In this document: positions 17,058 to 28,113 of the stretch, piece by piece | How positions within the stretch are numbered: the first letter of the stretch is position 1 | How the letters are laid out: each line of letters begins with the position of its first letter | Source of the DNA: Lentisalinibacter sp964427415 | Lineage (GTDB): Bacteria > Pseudomonadota > Gammaproteobacteria > Steroidobacterales > Woeseiaceae | NCBI GenBank assembly: GCA_964427415.1 | Contig: CAYRUH010000004.1 | Coordinates: 58,409-122,408 of the forward strand | DNA: 64,000 nucleotides | Reading direction: 5' to 3' | Notes under the pieces: model-generated | What the model was told of the DNA's origin: nothing | Seen by the model: only the letters and a program-made list of their open reading frames with translations | Databases searched by the model: none | Made by a program: the position numbers and the translations under genes

Positions 17058-18013
17058 GCGCGACGGTCTCGCAGGTGACGGCGTTCGCGCCGGCCTCGGT
17101 CGGCAACGTCGGCGTGGGTTTCGACCTGCTCGGCCTCGCGGGCGCACAGGTGGGCGACCGGGTTACCGCCCGGCGGACCGGGGATTCGGGGGTCACCATT
17201 GCCGAGGTCACGGCCGCACCGCTGGCCGTCGGCGCCGAGATGCTGTCCCGGGAGGCGGCCAAGAATACCGCCGGCATTGCGGCAGCCGCTCTTTGGCGGG
17301 ACTTCGGGCCGGATGGCGGCGTGCAGCTCAGCATCGAGAAGGGCATCCCACTCGGCTCCGGCATGGGCAGCTCGGCGGCCTCCGCCGTGGCCGCGGCCGT
17401 AGCCGTGAACGGCCTGCTGGACGAGCCCCTGGGGCACGGGGAGCTGCTGCGCTATGCGCTCGAAGGCGAGCGCTACGCCAGCAAGGCCCTGCATGCAGAC
17501 AACGTCGCGCCGAGCCTGTTCGGCGGCCTGGTCCTGTGTCCTGCACGGCTCCTGCCCCGGGTGATCCGACTGCCGGTGCCCACGGGCGTGGTTTGCGTGC
17601 TGGTGCATCCGGAGCTGACCGTGCACACGGCGGACTCGCGTCGCTCGCTCGGCGCGGAGTGCCTGCTGCGCAGCGCCGTCGAGCAGAACGGCTGCCTGGC
17701 GGGTTTCCTCGCCGGCTGCTACAACGACGATGTGGACCTGATCACCCGTTGCCTGCGCGACATCCTGATCGAGCCCCAGCGTGCCGTGGCGGTACCCGGC
17801 TTCGAGTCGGTAAAGGCGGCGGCCTTCGCCGCCGGCGCCCTGGGCGGCTCGCTGTCCGGCAGTGGACCCAGTGTTTTCGCCTGGGCCCGAGAGGGCGACG
17901 GGGAGGCCGTCCGGGAGGCGATGTTAGCGGCTTTCGCCGATGCCGGTATCGGCGCACAGGCCTGGGTGAATCCGCTGGATGCGCCCGGTGCTTTCGTGGA
18001 ATACACCGAATGA
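17054..18013 (+). CDS. thrB: Homoserine kinase ThrB
   Basis: This GHMP kinase phosphorylates homoserine. The 319-residue protein has APASVGNVGVGFDLLGLA at the N-terminus and the ATP-binding glycine loop PLGSGMGSSAASAVAAA near the first third, plus the C-terminal GGSLSGSGPSVFAW motif. It overlaps thrA by 4 bases and thrC by 4 bases, indicating a tightly coupled thrABC operon. Confidence 0.97.
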   Translation: MSATVSQVTAFAPASVGNVGVGFDLLGLAGAQVGDRVTARRTGDSGVTIAEVTAAPLAVGAEMLSREAAKNTAGIAAAALWRDFGPDGGVQLSIEKGIPLGSGMGSSAASAVAAAVAVNGLLDEPLGHGELLRYALEGERYASKALHADNVAPSLFGGLVLCPARLLPRVIRLPVPTGVVCVLVHPELTVHTADSRRSLGAECLLRSAVEQNGCLAGFLAGCYNDDVDLITRCLRDILIEPQRAVAVPGFESVKAAAFAAGALGGSLSGSGPSVFAWAREGDGEAVREAMLAAFADAGIGAQAWVNPLDAPGAFVEYTE

Positions 18014-19332
18014 GGTTCGGGAGCACCCGCGCCGGCGGCTCCGCCGATCTCGTCTCCGCGCTCGTCGCGGGTCTCGCCCCGGACGGGGGCCTGTATGTCC
18101 CCGAGACGCTGCCCGCATTCTCGCCGGAGGATTTTGACGGAGCGCAGACGCCGGCCCGGGTCGGCGAAATCCTGCTCGCACCTTTCTTTGCCGGCTCGCC
18201 GCTGGCCGACGCCCTGCCCGACGTGCTCGCGGAGACTTTCGGTTTCGAGGTGCCATTGCAATCCGTGGACGGTGCGTCTGCGCCGCTATCGATGCTGGAA
18301 CTTTTCCACGGCCCCACGGCGGCATTCAAGGACGTCGGCGCCCGCTTCCTGGCCGCCTGCCTGCAGCGCATCGAGGACGAGCGGGGCGCCGACCAGCGCC
18401 CGGTCACCCCGATCACAATACTGGTGGCTACCTCCGGCGACACCGGCGGCGCGGTGGCGGCCGCCTTCCATCGCCGCCCCGGTTTCCGGGTGGTCGTCCT
18501 TTTCCCGCTGGGCATGGTGTCACTCCGCCAGCAGCAGCAGCTGACCTGCTGGGACGAAAACGTGGTTTCGGTCGCCGTCCGCGGCACCTTCGACGACTGC
18601 CAGCGGCTGGTCAAGAGCGCCTTCGCCGATGCGGCACTGGCCGGGCGTCACCGCTTCAGCTCGGCCAATAGCATCAACATCGGCCGCCTGCTGCCACAGA
18701 GTGTCTACTACGCCCACGCGGCGCTGACCCACTGGCGGGCACGGGGCGAGGCCTCGTCGGTGATCGTGCCCACGGGCAATCTGGGCAACGGCCTGGCCGC
18801 CGTGATGGCACGCGCCATGGGCCTGCCTATCGGCGACATTATTTTTGCCACCAATGCCAACCGGACCATTGCGGATTACCTCGAGGAGGGCGAATACCGG
18901 CCCCGTGCCAGCGTGCGCACCCTCGCCTCGGCGATGGACGTGGGCGACCCCAGCAACATGGAGCGGCTGCGCAATCTTTTCGGCGAGGCTGAGCGGCTGC
19001 GTGGCAGCGTGGAGGCCCGGGTGGTTGAAGACGACGTGATCCGTGAGCAGATCCGCCGGGACTATGAGCACTACGGGCTCATCGAGTGCCCCCATACCGC
19101 CACGGCGATGCACGTGTGGGAGAGCCTGCCGGCGGAGCGGCGGGAAGGGCGGCACTGGATCGCGGTGGCCACGGCCCATGCAGCCAAGTTCCCGGAGGTC
19201 GTCGAGCCTCTGATCGGCACGACCGTGCCCGTGCCGGCTGCGCTGGCCGACCTGCTCGCACTGCCTGCCCGCCACGAGGAGATCGAGCCGGAGCTCGCCG
19301 CCCTGGCGCAGACGCTGGAGCCGAAGGCATGA
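18010..19332 (+). CDS. thrC: Threonine synthase ThrC
   Basis: This PLP enzyme converts O-phosphohomoserine to threonine. The 440-residue protein begins MRFGSTRAGGSADLVSAL and contains HGPTAAFKDVGARFLAA, where the lysine binds PLP, and VATSGDTGGAVAAAF. ATG 18010 overlaps the thrB stop. Its own stop overlaps the start of the following NERD-domain gene. Confidence 0.97.
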   Translation: MRFGSTRAGGSADLVSALVAGLAPDGGLYVPETLPAFSPEDFDGAQTPARVGEILLAPFFAGSPLADALPDVLAETFGFEVPLQSVDGASAPLSMLELFHGPTAAFKDVGARFLAACLQRIEDERGADQRPVTPITILVATSGDTGGAVAAAFHRRPGFRVVVLFPLGMVSLRQQQQLTCWDENVVSVAVRGTFDDCQRLVKSAFADAALAGRHRFSSANSINIGRLLPQSVYYAHAALTHWRARGEASSVIVPTGNLGNGLAAVMARAMGLPIGDIIFATNANRTIADYLEEGEYRPRASVRTLASAMDVGDPSNMERLRNLFGEAERLRGSVEARVVEDDVIREQIRRDYEHYGLIECPHTATAMHVWESLPAERREGRHWIAVATAHAAKFPEVVEPLIGTTVPVPAALADLLALPARHEEIEPELAALAQTLEPKA

Positions 19333-19928
19333 CGGACGTCGTCGACACGCTGCCGCCCTGGGCCCTGTGGGCAATCTTCGCCGCGGCAGGCGCATTGCTG
19401 GTGACGCTGCTCGTTCTGCTGGCCGTGCGCCGCCGCCGGTCAAGGTCCACGGCGGGGCAGCTCGCGAGCATCAGCCACGAGATGCTGACGGATATCATCG
19501 TGCCGAAGGCGGACGAGGGCGAGATCCAGATCGGCTACGCGCTGCTCACGGGGCGCGGCGTCCTGGTGGTCGAGACGAAGGAGGTGGCCGGCGTGGTCTT
19601 CGCCAGCGACCGTATGGACGACTGGACGGTGATGGCCGGCGATCGGCGCTACACGTTTGCCAATCCCCAACCCACGCTCTACGACCGTATCGCCGCCGTG
19701 GCCCAGGCGGTGGGCGACGTGCCGGTGGACGGTGTGGTCGTATTCCCGGATGCCGCGGACTTCAGCAAGGGGCGGCCGCGGCACATAACGACCCTCGCCG
19801 GGTTACTGGCCGAGTATCCCCGGGTCGACCGCAACCGGGACCGGAGCGAGGTGGCGGCATTCATGCCGTACTGGGATCGGCTGCGTCAGGAAGCCGTCAG
19901 TGCCCGGGTGGGTCGACTCGCCGAATGA
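19329..19928 (+). CDS. Membrane-anchored NERD domain protein
   Basis: The 199-residue protein has one N-terminal transmembrane helix (about residues 10-34, followed by the positive run RRRRSR) and a NERD (nuclease-related) domain with EGEIQIGYALLTGRGVLVVE and VDGVVVFPDAADF. It starts inside the thrC stop codon and so is translated as the last cistron of the thr operon. NERD domains occur in membrane proteins of largely unknown role. Nothing links it functionally to threonine synthesis apart from position. Confidence 0.8.
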   Translation: MTDVVDTLPPWALWAIFAAAGALLVTLLVLLAVRRRRSRSTAGQLASISHEMLTDIIVPKADEGEIQIGYALLTGRGVLVVETKEVAGVVFASDRMDDWTVMAGDRRYTFANPQPTLYDRIAAVAQAVGDVPVDGVVVFPDAADFSKGRPRHITTLAGLLAEYPRVDRNRDRSEVAAFMPYWDRLRQEAVSARVGRLAE

Positions 19929-19972
19929 GGCTGGCTGAGAACGGTCTGTCGCAGGGCCGGATACCGCCGGCG

Positions 19973-20782
19973 TCAGTCGGCACCGGCCGGCAGGGCGAAG
20001 AAGCGCTTTGCGTTCGCCGTGGTCTGGCGGGCGAGGTCGTTCGGTGAGGTGCCTCGGGCCTCGGCCACCGTCGCCAGCACCCAGGGCAGCCAGGCCGGCT
20101 CGTTGCGCCGGGTCTTCGGCCGCGGCCGGATCGTGCGCGGCAGCAGATACGGGGCGTCCGTCTCCAGCAGCAGCCGGTCCGCAGGGATGCGCGGCATCAG
20201 TTCCCGCAGGTGCAGGCCGCGCCGCTCGTCGCAGATCCAGCCCGTGACGCCGATATAGAGCCCGAGCTCCAGATAGGCCTCCAGCTCCGCCTCGCCGGCG
20301 GTGAAGCAGTGGGCTACGGCCCGGGTCAGGTCCGGCAGTCTCGGTGTCAGCACCTCGAGGAAATCCTCGTGGGCGTCGCGCTGGTGCAGGAATACGGGCA
20401 GTCCCGTGTGCGCAGCGAGCTCCAGCTGCGCGGCGAAGGCGCGCCGCTGATTCTCGTGAGACGAGTAGTTACGGAAGTAGTCGAGGCCGCATTCGCCCAT
20501 GGACACCACGCCGGGCCGTCGGGCGGCGGCGAGGAGCGCGTCGCGCAGGCTGTCGTCCCAGTCGTCGGCATGGTGAGGATGCATGCCGGCGGTGGCGAAC
20601 AGGCGGCCCGGCCGGTGCGCCGCCAGATCGGCGGCCCGCTCGCTGCTCGCGACAGTGCTGCCGGTCACCACGATGCGCCGCACGCCGGCGGCCGCCGCGC
20701 GTTCGATCACCTGATCGCGGTCTTCGTCGAAGCTGTCGTGGGCGAGATTCGCGCCGACGTCGATTAGATCGAGCTGGTCCAT
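19973..20782 (-). CDS. tatD: TatD family deoxyribonuclease
   Basis: This TIM-barrel metal-dependent hydrolase has 269 residues from ATG 20782. It has LIDVGANLAHDSFDEDRDQV at the N-terminus (the DxGxNL variant seen in TatD itself rather than the HxH of YcfH/YjjV), TAGMHPHHADDW, GECGLDYFRNYS and LLETDAPYLLPR. Family members are 3'-5' DNases with roles in DNA repair or turnover. It converges on the thr-NERD operon. Confidence 0.92.
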   Translation of the reverse strand: MDQLDLIDVGANLAHDSFDEDRDQVIERAAAAGVRRIVVTGSTVASSERAADLAAHRPGRLFATAGMHPHHADDWDDSLRDALLAAARRPGVVSMGECGLDYFRNYSSHENQRRAFAAQLELAAHTGLPVFLHQRDAHEDFLEVLTPRLPDLTRAVAHCFTAGEAELEAYLELGLYIGVTGWICDERRGLHLRELMPRIPADRLLLETDAPYLLPRTIRPRPKTRRNEPAWLPWVLATVAEARGTSPNDLARQTTANAKRFFALPAGAD

Positions 20783-20934
20783 GGTCCGCCTCGCTGCCGG
20801 TGGAGGCACACCCTAATGGCAGCCCCACCGGCAGACAAGTCGCGCGAGACGCGATTTCGGGTGGCCCTCGGCGAGGGTTCGGGAAAGTGACCTGGCGCAC
20901 AGGGCGCGGCGTCGGCGTGGGTTAGGCTTCCCGG

Positions 20935-21714
20935 ATGGCTATCGTTATCCCGTCACTGAAATTTTCTCTCGCGGCCGTCGTGGCTGCCGCCGGGCTGTGG
21001 TGGGCCGCCCCGGCGCAGTCGGCGGTGGACATGGACGAGCTGTCGGATCTGGCCGCGCGCATCCAGTTCGCCGTGTTCGAGGCGGACTTCGACACCCAGC
21101 ATCGCCTGGCCATCGAACTCGCAGAAGAGCGGGCCCGCGGCGACCTGAAGCCGCTGCTGCGCTACCAGGCCGCCTATGCCGCTTACCGGGCGGGCGAGCT
21201 GGCACCGCAGGCGGGTCGGGCGGACAGCCCCTATCTGGCGCGCTGCGAGGATCAGGCCCTGGCCGCCGCAGAAGAGGCGGAGGAATTCGCGGACGCGCTG
21301 GCACTGGCAGGCGCCTGCGCCGCCCTGGACGCTTCCCGCAACCTGACGGCGCTGCTTTCGGCCACGCGGGCGCGGCGCCACCTGCGCGCAGCCCGGGAAC
21401 TCGAGCCGGACAACCCCCGTGTCCTGCTGCTCCTGGCCGTGAGTCTGATGCGCCAGCCGTCGCTCGCCGAAGGCTGGGGCACGCCGGCGCAATTGCTCGA
21501 GCGGGCCGCCGGGCGTTACGCGGTGGCCATGCCACCCGCCCGGGGCAGGCCGGACTGGGGCGAGGCCGAGACAGCGGCCGTCCGGGCCGAGCTGTCCATG
21601 GCAGCGGGAGAGGTGCTGGCTGCCCGGGACGCGGCGGAGCACGCGCTCATGCTGGCGCCCGATTACCGGCGCGCCCGGGCCGTGCTCGAGAAACTGAGCG
21701 CATCCGCCAGATAA
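20935..21714 (+). CDS. Exported helical-repeat (TPR-like) protein, function unknown
   Basis: The 259-residue protein has a signal peptide or anchor (LAAVVAAAGLWWAAPAQSA, cleavage after about residue 29) followed by an Ala/Leu/Arg-rich all-helical region with TPR-like periodicity (AARELEPDNPRVLLLLAVSL, AAEHALMLAPDYRRARAVLE). It is divergent from tatD. A periplasmic scaffold or lipid/metabolite-associated role is possible, but no specific family is recognised. Confidence 0.75.
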   Translation: MAIVIPSLKFSLAAVVAAAGLWWAAPAQSAVDMDELSDLAARIQFAVFEADFDTQHRLAIELAEERARGDLKPLLRYQAAYAAYRAGELAPQAGRADSPYLARCEDQALAAAEEAEEFADALALAGACAALDASRNLTALLSATRARRHLRAARELEPDNPRVLLLLAVSLMRQPSLAEGWGTPAQLLERAAGRYAVAMPPARGRPDWGEAETAAVRAELSMAAGEVLAARDAAEHALMLAPDYRRARAVLEKLSASAR

Positions 21715-21808
21715 CTCCGCCGTAATCGGCCTTCCGAGCCTTGACGCCCGCGCGGAGTTGCCGCAGGGTTTCCTCCGTTCCCGGATCCCCGGGGAAGGGG
21801 AGAGAACC

Positions 21809-21988
21809 ATGCAGATTCGCTTATTCCATCCGGCGCCGGTCCTGTGTGTCCCCGCCTTGCTGGCGGCCTTGTTCGTGGGCGGGTGCGAAATCGGCGTCAC
21901 CGAGCAAGCGAAGATCGGCGGCGTCGAGGGCGTGCTCACGAAGGCCGACATCGTTCGTTTCGCCGGACCGGAGCCCACACTGCAGTGA
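21809..21988 (+). CDS. Small predicted lipoprotein, 59 residues
   Basis: ATG 21809 follows a strong ribosome binding site (ggggagaga). The protein has an N-terminal hydrophobic segment ending in LFVGGC, a lipobox with the acylated cysteine near residue 25, and a short mature part EIGVTEQAKIGGVEGVLTKA. No family is recognised. Its stop overlaps the GTG start of the next gene (GTGA), which supports expression as part of an operon. Confidence 0.65.
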   Translation: MQIRLFHPAPVLCVPALLAALFVGGCEIGVTEQAKIGGVEGVLTKADIVRFAGPEPTLQ

Positions 21989-22731
21989 AGCCGGACCAGC
22001 TGTCGCTGTTCTCCCGGGCGGCACCGTCGGGGCCGGGCGACGATATCGTGGTGCGTGAAAGCCCCCGGGCACGGCGCATGTCCATCAAGGTCTTCCCCCG
22101 CGGCCGGGTGGAGGTCGTGACTCCGCGCCGCGCCCGCCCGCGCGACGTGGAGGCGTTCGTGCGGGAGAACCGGGCCTGGATCGATCGTGCCCGGGCGGAA
22201 TTCGCCGTGCGCTATCCGGCCGAGAATCCGGCGCCGCCGGAACAGATCTGCCTGCCTGCCCTCGATGCCAGCTGGCCGGTGCACTATCGGGCGCGGGAGG
22301 GGCAGACGGTGCGTTGCCGGGACCTCGGCGACCGGCTGGTTCTGAGCGGGGCGGTGGCCGATGACGCACTGGTGGTGGATGCCCTGCGGCGATGGCTGGC
22401 GGGGCGCGCCCGCGACCATCTCGGCCGCCAGCTGGAGCAGCTCTCGGCCATCACCGGGCTGGCTTACCGGCGGCTGCAGATCCGCGCGCAGCGCACCTGC
22501 TGGGGCAGCCACTCGGGTCGCGGCACGATCAGCCTGAACTACTGCCTGCTGTTCCTGCGCCCGGAGCTGGTGCGCTACCTGCTGATTCACGAGCTCTGCC
22601 ATGGGCGTCACATGAATCACTCCCCGCGCTACTGGCAACTGGTCGGCCGTCTCGAACCCGACTACCGGAGGCTGGACCGGGAACTCGGCGAGGCCTGGAC
22701 CCGGGTGCCTGCCTGGCTGGGGTTGTATTGA
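21985..22731 (+). CDS. YgjP-like zinc metalloprotease / UTP pyrophosphatase family protein
   Basis: The 248-residue protein of the DUF45/YgjP (M48-related) family has the zinc motif HELCH (202-206) followed by NHSPRYW with a third histidine at 212, and the family hallmark WGSHSGRGTISLNY around 173-186. E. coli YgjP has been reported to hydrolyse UTP, so enzyme class is uncertain. The GTG start overlaps the preceding lipoprotein stop. Confidence 0.88.
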   Translation: MKPDQLSLFSRAAPSGPGDDIVVRESPRARRMSIKVFPRGRVEVVTPRRARPRDVEAFVRENRAWIDRARAEFAVRYPAENPAPPEQICLPALDASWPVHYRAREGQTVRCRDLGDRLVLSGAVADDALVVDALRRWLAGRARDHLGRQLEQLSAITGLAYRRLQIRAQRTCWGSHSGRGTISLNYCLLFLRPELVRYLLIHELCHGRHMNHSPRYWQLVGRLEPDYRRLDRELGEAWTRVPAWLGLY

Positions 22732-23522
22732 GGCGACGGGGCCGGCGCCATCACCTGCTCCGCTTCTGGGCGGGGCTGCCGCTGCTCGCGCCGATAGCGC
22801 TCGGGCAGGGTCTCTGGACACGACGCAACGCCATGCGCCTGCCGCCGGTGCTCGCGGACACAGCCGCCGGCGTTGTACCCGGGAATCCGTCCGTCAACCC
22901 GCCCGACCATGCGCCGCCGCTGCGGCTGCTGGTGGTCGGCGAGTCCACCGCGGTGGGCGTCGGCGCCACCGGGCCTGAAGCGGCGCTGGCCCCGCGGCTG
23001 GCGGAGGTCCTGCACCGGGAGAAGGGTCGGTCGGTGCGCTGGCAGGTGGTGGGGGAGAACGGCATCCGTGCCGCAGGGCTCGCGCAGAAGCTCGGCCGGC
23101 AGCGGGAGCTGCTCGCCGCCGACATCGCCGTGGTCCTCCTCGGCGCCAACGATACCAGCGGGCTCAGCAGTATCCGACGCTGGCGGCAGGATCTGGGGTC
23201 GGTGCTATCGCTGCTCGTCGAGCGCTGCGAGCGGATCTTCGTGGCACCCGTGCCGCCGTTCCATCTGTTCCGGCTGCTGCCGTACCCGCTGCGATGGCTG
23301 CTTGGCCATCGCGGGCTGGCCCTGTGCGACGCCCGGCGGGCTCTGGCCCGACCCGGGCGCGTGATCATAATGGAGGGCGAGTTCCCGAGGGAGCGCCGCT
23401 ATCTGGCCTCCGACGGCTACCATCCGTCGGACGTGGCCTATGAAACGTGGGCGAGCCAGATCGCGGAAGCCATAAAGACCAACAGGTTGGATGGGATTGT
23501 TGAGGTGCCGTCTCAGCCCTGA
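22728..23522 (+). CDS. SGNH/GDSL family hydrolase with N-terminal membrane segment
   Basis: Starting at TTG 22728, which overlaps the preceding stop (TTGA), the protein has 264 residues. A basic N-terminus (RRRGRRHH) precedes a hydrophobic segment (about 10-29), and then an SGNH esterase domain follows: block I LLVVGESTAVGVGA with nucleophile Ser73 (GES in place of GDS), block III GANDTSG, and block V DGYHPSD with the Asp and His. Likely a periplasm-facing esterase or lipase of unknown substrate. It overlaps tail-to-tail by 10 bases with the next gene. Confidence 0.87.
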   Translation: MRRRGRRHHLLRFWAGLPLLAPIALGQGLWTRRNAMRLPPVLADTAAGVVPGNPSVNPPDHAPPLRLLVVGESTAVGVGATGPEAALAPRLAEVLHREKGRSVRWQVVGENGIRAAGLAQKLGRQRELLAADIAVVLLGANDTSGLSSIRRWRQDLGSVLSLLVERCERIFVAPVPPFHLFRLLPYPLRWLLGHRGLALCDARRALARPGRVIIMEGEFPRERRYLASDGYHPSDVAYETWASQIAEAIKTNRLDGIVEVPSQP

Positions 23523-24514
23523 TCCAGGAGCTCCCGGAGGTCGATGACAGCCGTATTGGCCCGGGAGAGGTATGACGCCATCACCAGCGAATGGTTGGCG
23601 AAGATGCCGAAGCCGCCTCCGTTCAGCACCATGGGGCTCCGCATCGGCGCCAGGCTCGATTCCAGCTCACGGATGATCTGGCGCAGGCTTACGACCGCGT
23701 TCTTGTCGTCGAGGACGTCGCCGAAGTCGATCTGGGCGGCGCGCAGGAAGTGGATCAGCGCCCAGGCGTTGCCGCGGGCCTCGAAGAACACATCGTCGAG
23801 TGCGAGCCACGGGGTCTTGACGATGACCTCGTCGCCGGCACCCGGACTGACGGGTGCCCTGGGCTCGCCGGCCGTGTCGGTATTGACCCGCCTCTGGCCA
23901 ACGCTGGCGGTCAGCCGCTGGGACAGGCTGCCGAGCCGCTTCTCGATCTGGGCCAGCCACTCGCGCAGGTTGTCGGCGCGGGCGAAGAAACGGGCCTCGG
24001 GCGTCGCCGCGCCGGTGAGCCGGTCGCGATAGCTCGTGAAGCCGGCGATGGCCTCCCGGTACTGGCTCTCGGTGGCCGGCAGTATCCAGGAGTTGTTGTC
24101 GAAGAAGAACTTCGGCTCCGCCACCGCCAGGTCCGGATCCTCGGTGGACTGGGACTGGGAGCGGCTGTAGTCGTTGCGCATCACCCGCGCCAGGTCCCGC
24201 ACCTGGGTGAGCACGCCGAATTCCCAGTTGGGGATGTTGTCCAGGAACACGCTGGGCGGCGCGACATCGTTGGTCATATAGCCGCCGGGCTTCTCCAGCA
24301 GCGTCTCGGCCACCCGCAGCAGCGTGTCCGCTGTGGCATAGCCCACCGGCGCCGGTTCGCCGTCGATCTCGGCATTCACCCAGAAGGTATCCGGCGGTCG
24401 CGACCAGTACCAGGACAGCCCGAGCATGAACACCAGCAGCACGCCAAGGACGACCAGTCCGGCGTTACGCGCGCCGGCCGCTAAATTGCCAGGCTTGAAT
24501 TTCTCCAGGACCAT
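23513..24514 (-). CDS. DUF2333 family membrane protein
   Basis: The 333-residue protein has a single N-terminal transmembrane helix (around 18-38) followed by WYWSRPPDTFWVN and a large periplasmic helical domain with GYATADTLLRVAETLLEKPGG, FFDNNSWILPATESQY and FEARGNAWALIHFLRA. This agrees with the DUF2333 family found mainly in gammaproteobacteria. The function is unknown. The 3' end overlaps the convergent SGNH gene. Confidence 0.82.
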   Translation of the reverse strand: MVLEKFKPGNLAAGARNAGLVVLGVLLVFMLGLSWYWSRPPDTFWVNAEIDGEPAPVGYATADTLLRVAETLLEKPGGYMTNDVAPPSVFLDNIPNWEFGVLTQVRDLARVMRNDYSRSQSQSTEDPDLAVAEPKFFFDNNSWILPATESQYREAIAGFTSYRDRLTGAATPEARFFARADNLREWLAQIEKRLGSLSQRLTASVGQRRVNTDTAGEPRAPVSPGAGDEVIVKTPWLALDDVFFEARGNAWALIHFLRAAQIDFGDVLDDKNAVVSLRQIIRELESSLAPMRSPMVLNGGGFGIFANHSLVMASYLSRANTAVIDLRELLDQG

Positions 24515-24533
24515 TGCCGCTTCCCCTGTTTAC

Positions 24534-25253
24534 TCAGTGCTCGTGTGCCGATTGCTGCAGTGATTCGACCAAGGCGGGCAGAACGGTTCCCGCCGGTGCC
24601 GAGATTACATGATCCGCGGCACGGGTGAACGGCGTCGGATTCGGATTGACCTCGACTACCGGCACCCCGGCCTCGAGCGCCTGTTCGGCGAGGCCGGCGG
24701 CCGGATAGACCAGCGAGGAGGTGCCCACCGAAAAGAACAGGTCGCAATCGGTCACTGCCGCGAACGCGCGGTCCAGCGCATCCTCCGGGATGGCTTCTCC
24801 GAACCAGACCACCGCCGGTCGCAGCCCGGCGCCGCACTCGGGGCAGGGCGGCGGTCCGCTCGCCTCGTCTGCGCTCTGGTCGCCCTGGTCGCCCTCGCCG
24901 CGGAAGTCGCAACCCGGCGCCGAGCAGATGTCGGTCAGCAGGTTGCCGTGGAATTCCACCACGTCGCCGCTGCCCGCCCGCTGATGCAGGCCGTCCACGT
25001 TCTGGGTCACCAGCGTGAGCCGGGGCAGCAGCGCCTCCAGTTCCGCCAGCGCGTAGTGCGCCGGATTCGGCTCCACCTCGTGCACGAGGCGGCGGCGCCA
25101 CTGGTACCACTGCCAGACCAGCGCAGGATCGGCGGCATAGGCCTCCGGCGTGGCGAGCTGCATGGGGTCGTAGTGCTCCCAGAGCCCGGTCATCGCGTCG
25201 CGGAAGGTCGGTACCCCGCTCTCTGCGGAGACGCCGGAGCCGCACAGCACCAT
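24534..25253 (-). CDS. cobB: Sir2-family NAD-dependent protein deacylase (start uncertain)
   Basis: Sirtuin motifs are clear: GSGVSAESGVPTFR (NAD binding), TQNVDGLHQRAG, catalytic VEFHGN, a four-cysteine zinc site, RPAVVWFGEAIP and SVGTSSLVYPAA. From ATG 25253 the protein has 239 residues but begins in the middle of the first beta-strand (MVLCGSG). Coding sequence of sirtuin type continues upstream in frame (PAALVRALRESRHL) with no ATG, GTG or TTG; a CTG at 25349 overlapping the acnA stop (CTGA) would give 271 residues. The gene follows acnA directly on the minus strand and is probably co-transcribed. Confidence 0.88.
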   Translation of the reverse strand: MVLCGSGVSAESGVPTFRDAMTGLWEHYDPMQLATPEAYAADPALVWQWYQWRRRLVHEVEPNPAHYALAELEALLPRLTLVTQNVDGLHQRAGSGDVVEFHGNLLTDICSAPGCDFRGEGDQGDQSADEASGPPPCPECGAGLRPAVVWFGEAIPEDALDRAFAAVTDCDLFFSVGTSSLVYPAAGLAEQALEAGVPVVEVNPNPTPFTRAADHVISAPAGTVLPALVESLQQSAHEH

Positions 25254-25345
25254 GAGGTGGCGCGACTCCCGCAGCGCCCGGACGAGCGCTGCGGGTATTG
25301 CCGGGACGGGCGCGCCGATCGTCGTGATCCGGTCGCGATCCGCGC

Positions 25346-28030
<2,685 letters not shown>

Positions 28031-28102
28031 AAATCCTCCGGTGTGTGCAACAGGGCCGTGTGACCGGCAACCGGTTGGAGAGTGGTTTATCCAGAGCCGG
28101 TA

Positions 28103-28108
28103 ATTATA
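28103..28108 (-). promoter_or_regulatory. Candidate -10 box for acnA
   Basis: On the minus strand a perfect TATAAT lies 73 bases before the acnA start, within the short acnA-mnmA gap. No convincing -35 box is seen at the expected spacing, so an activated promoter is possible. Confidence 0.4.
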
Positions 28109-28113
28109 ACGGA

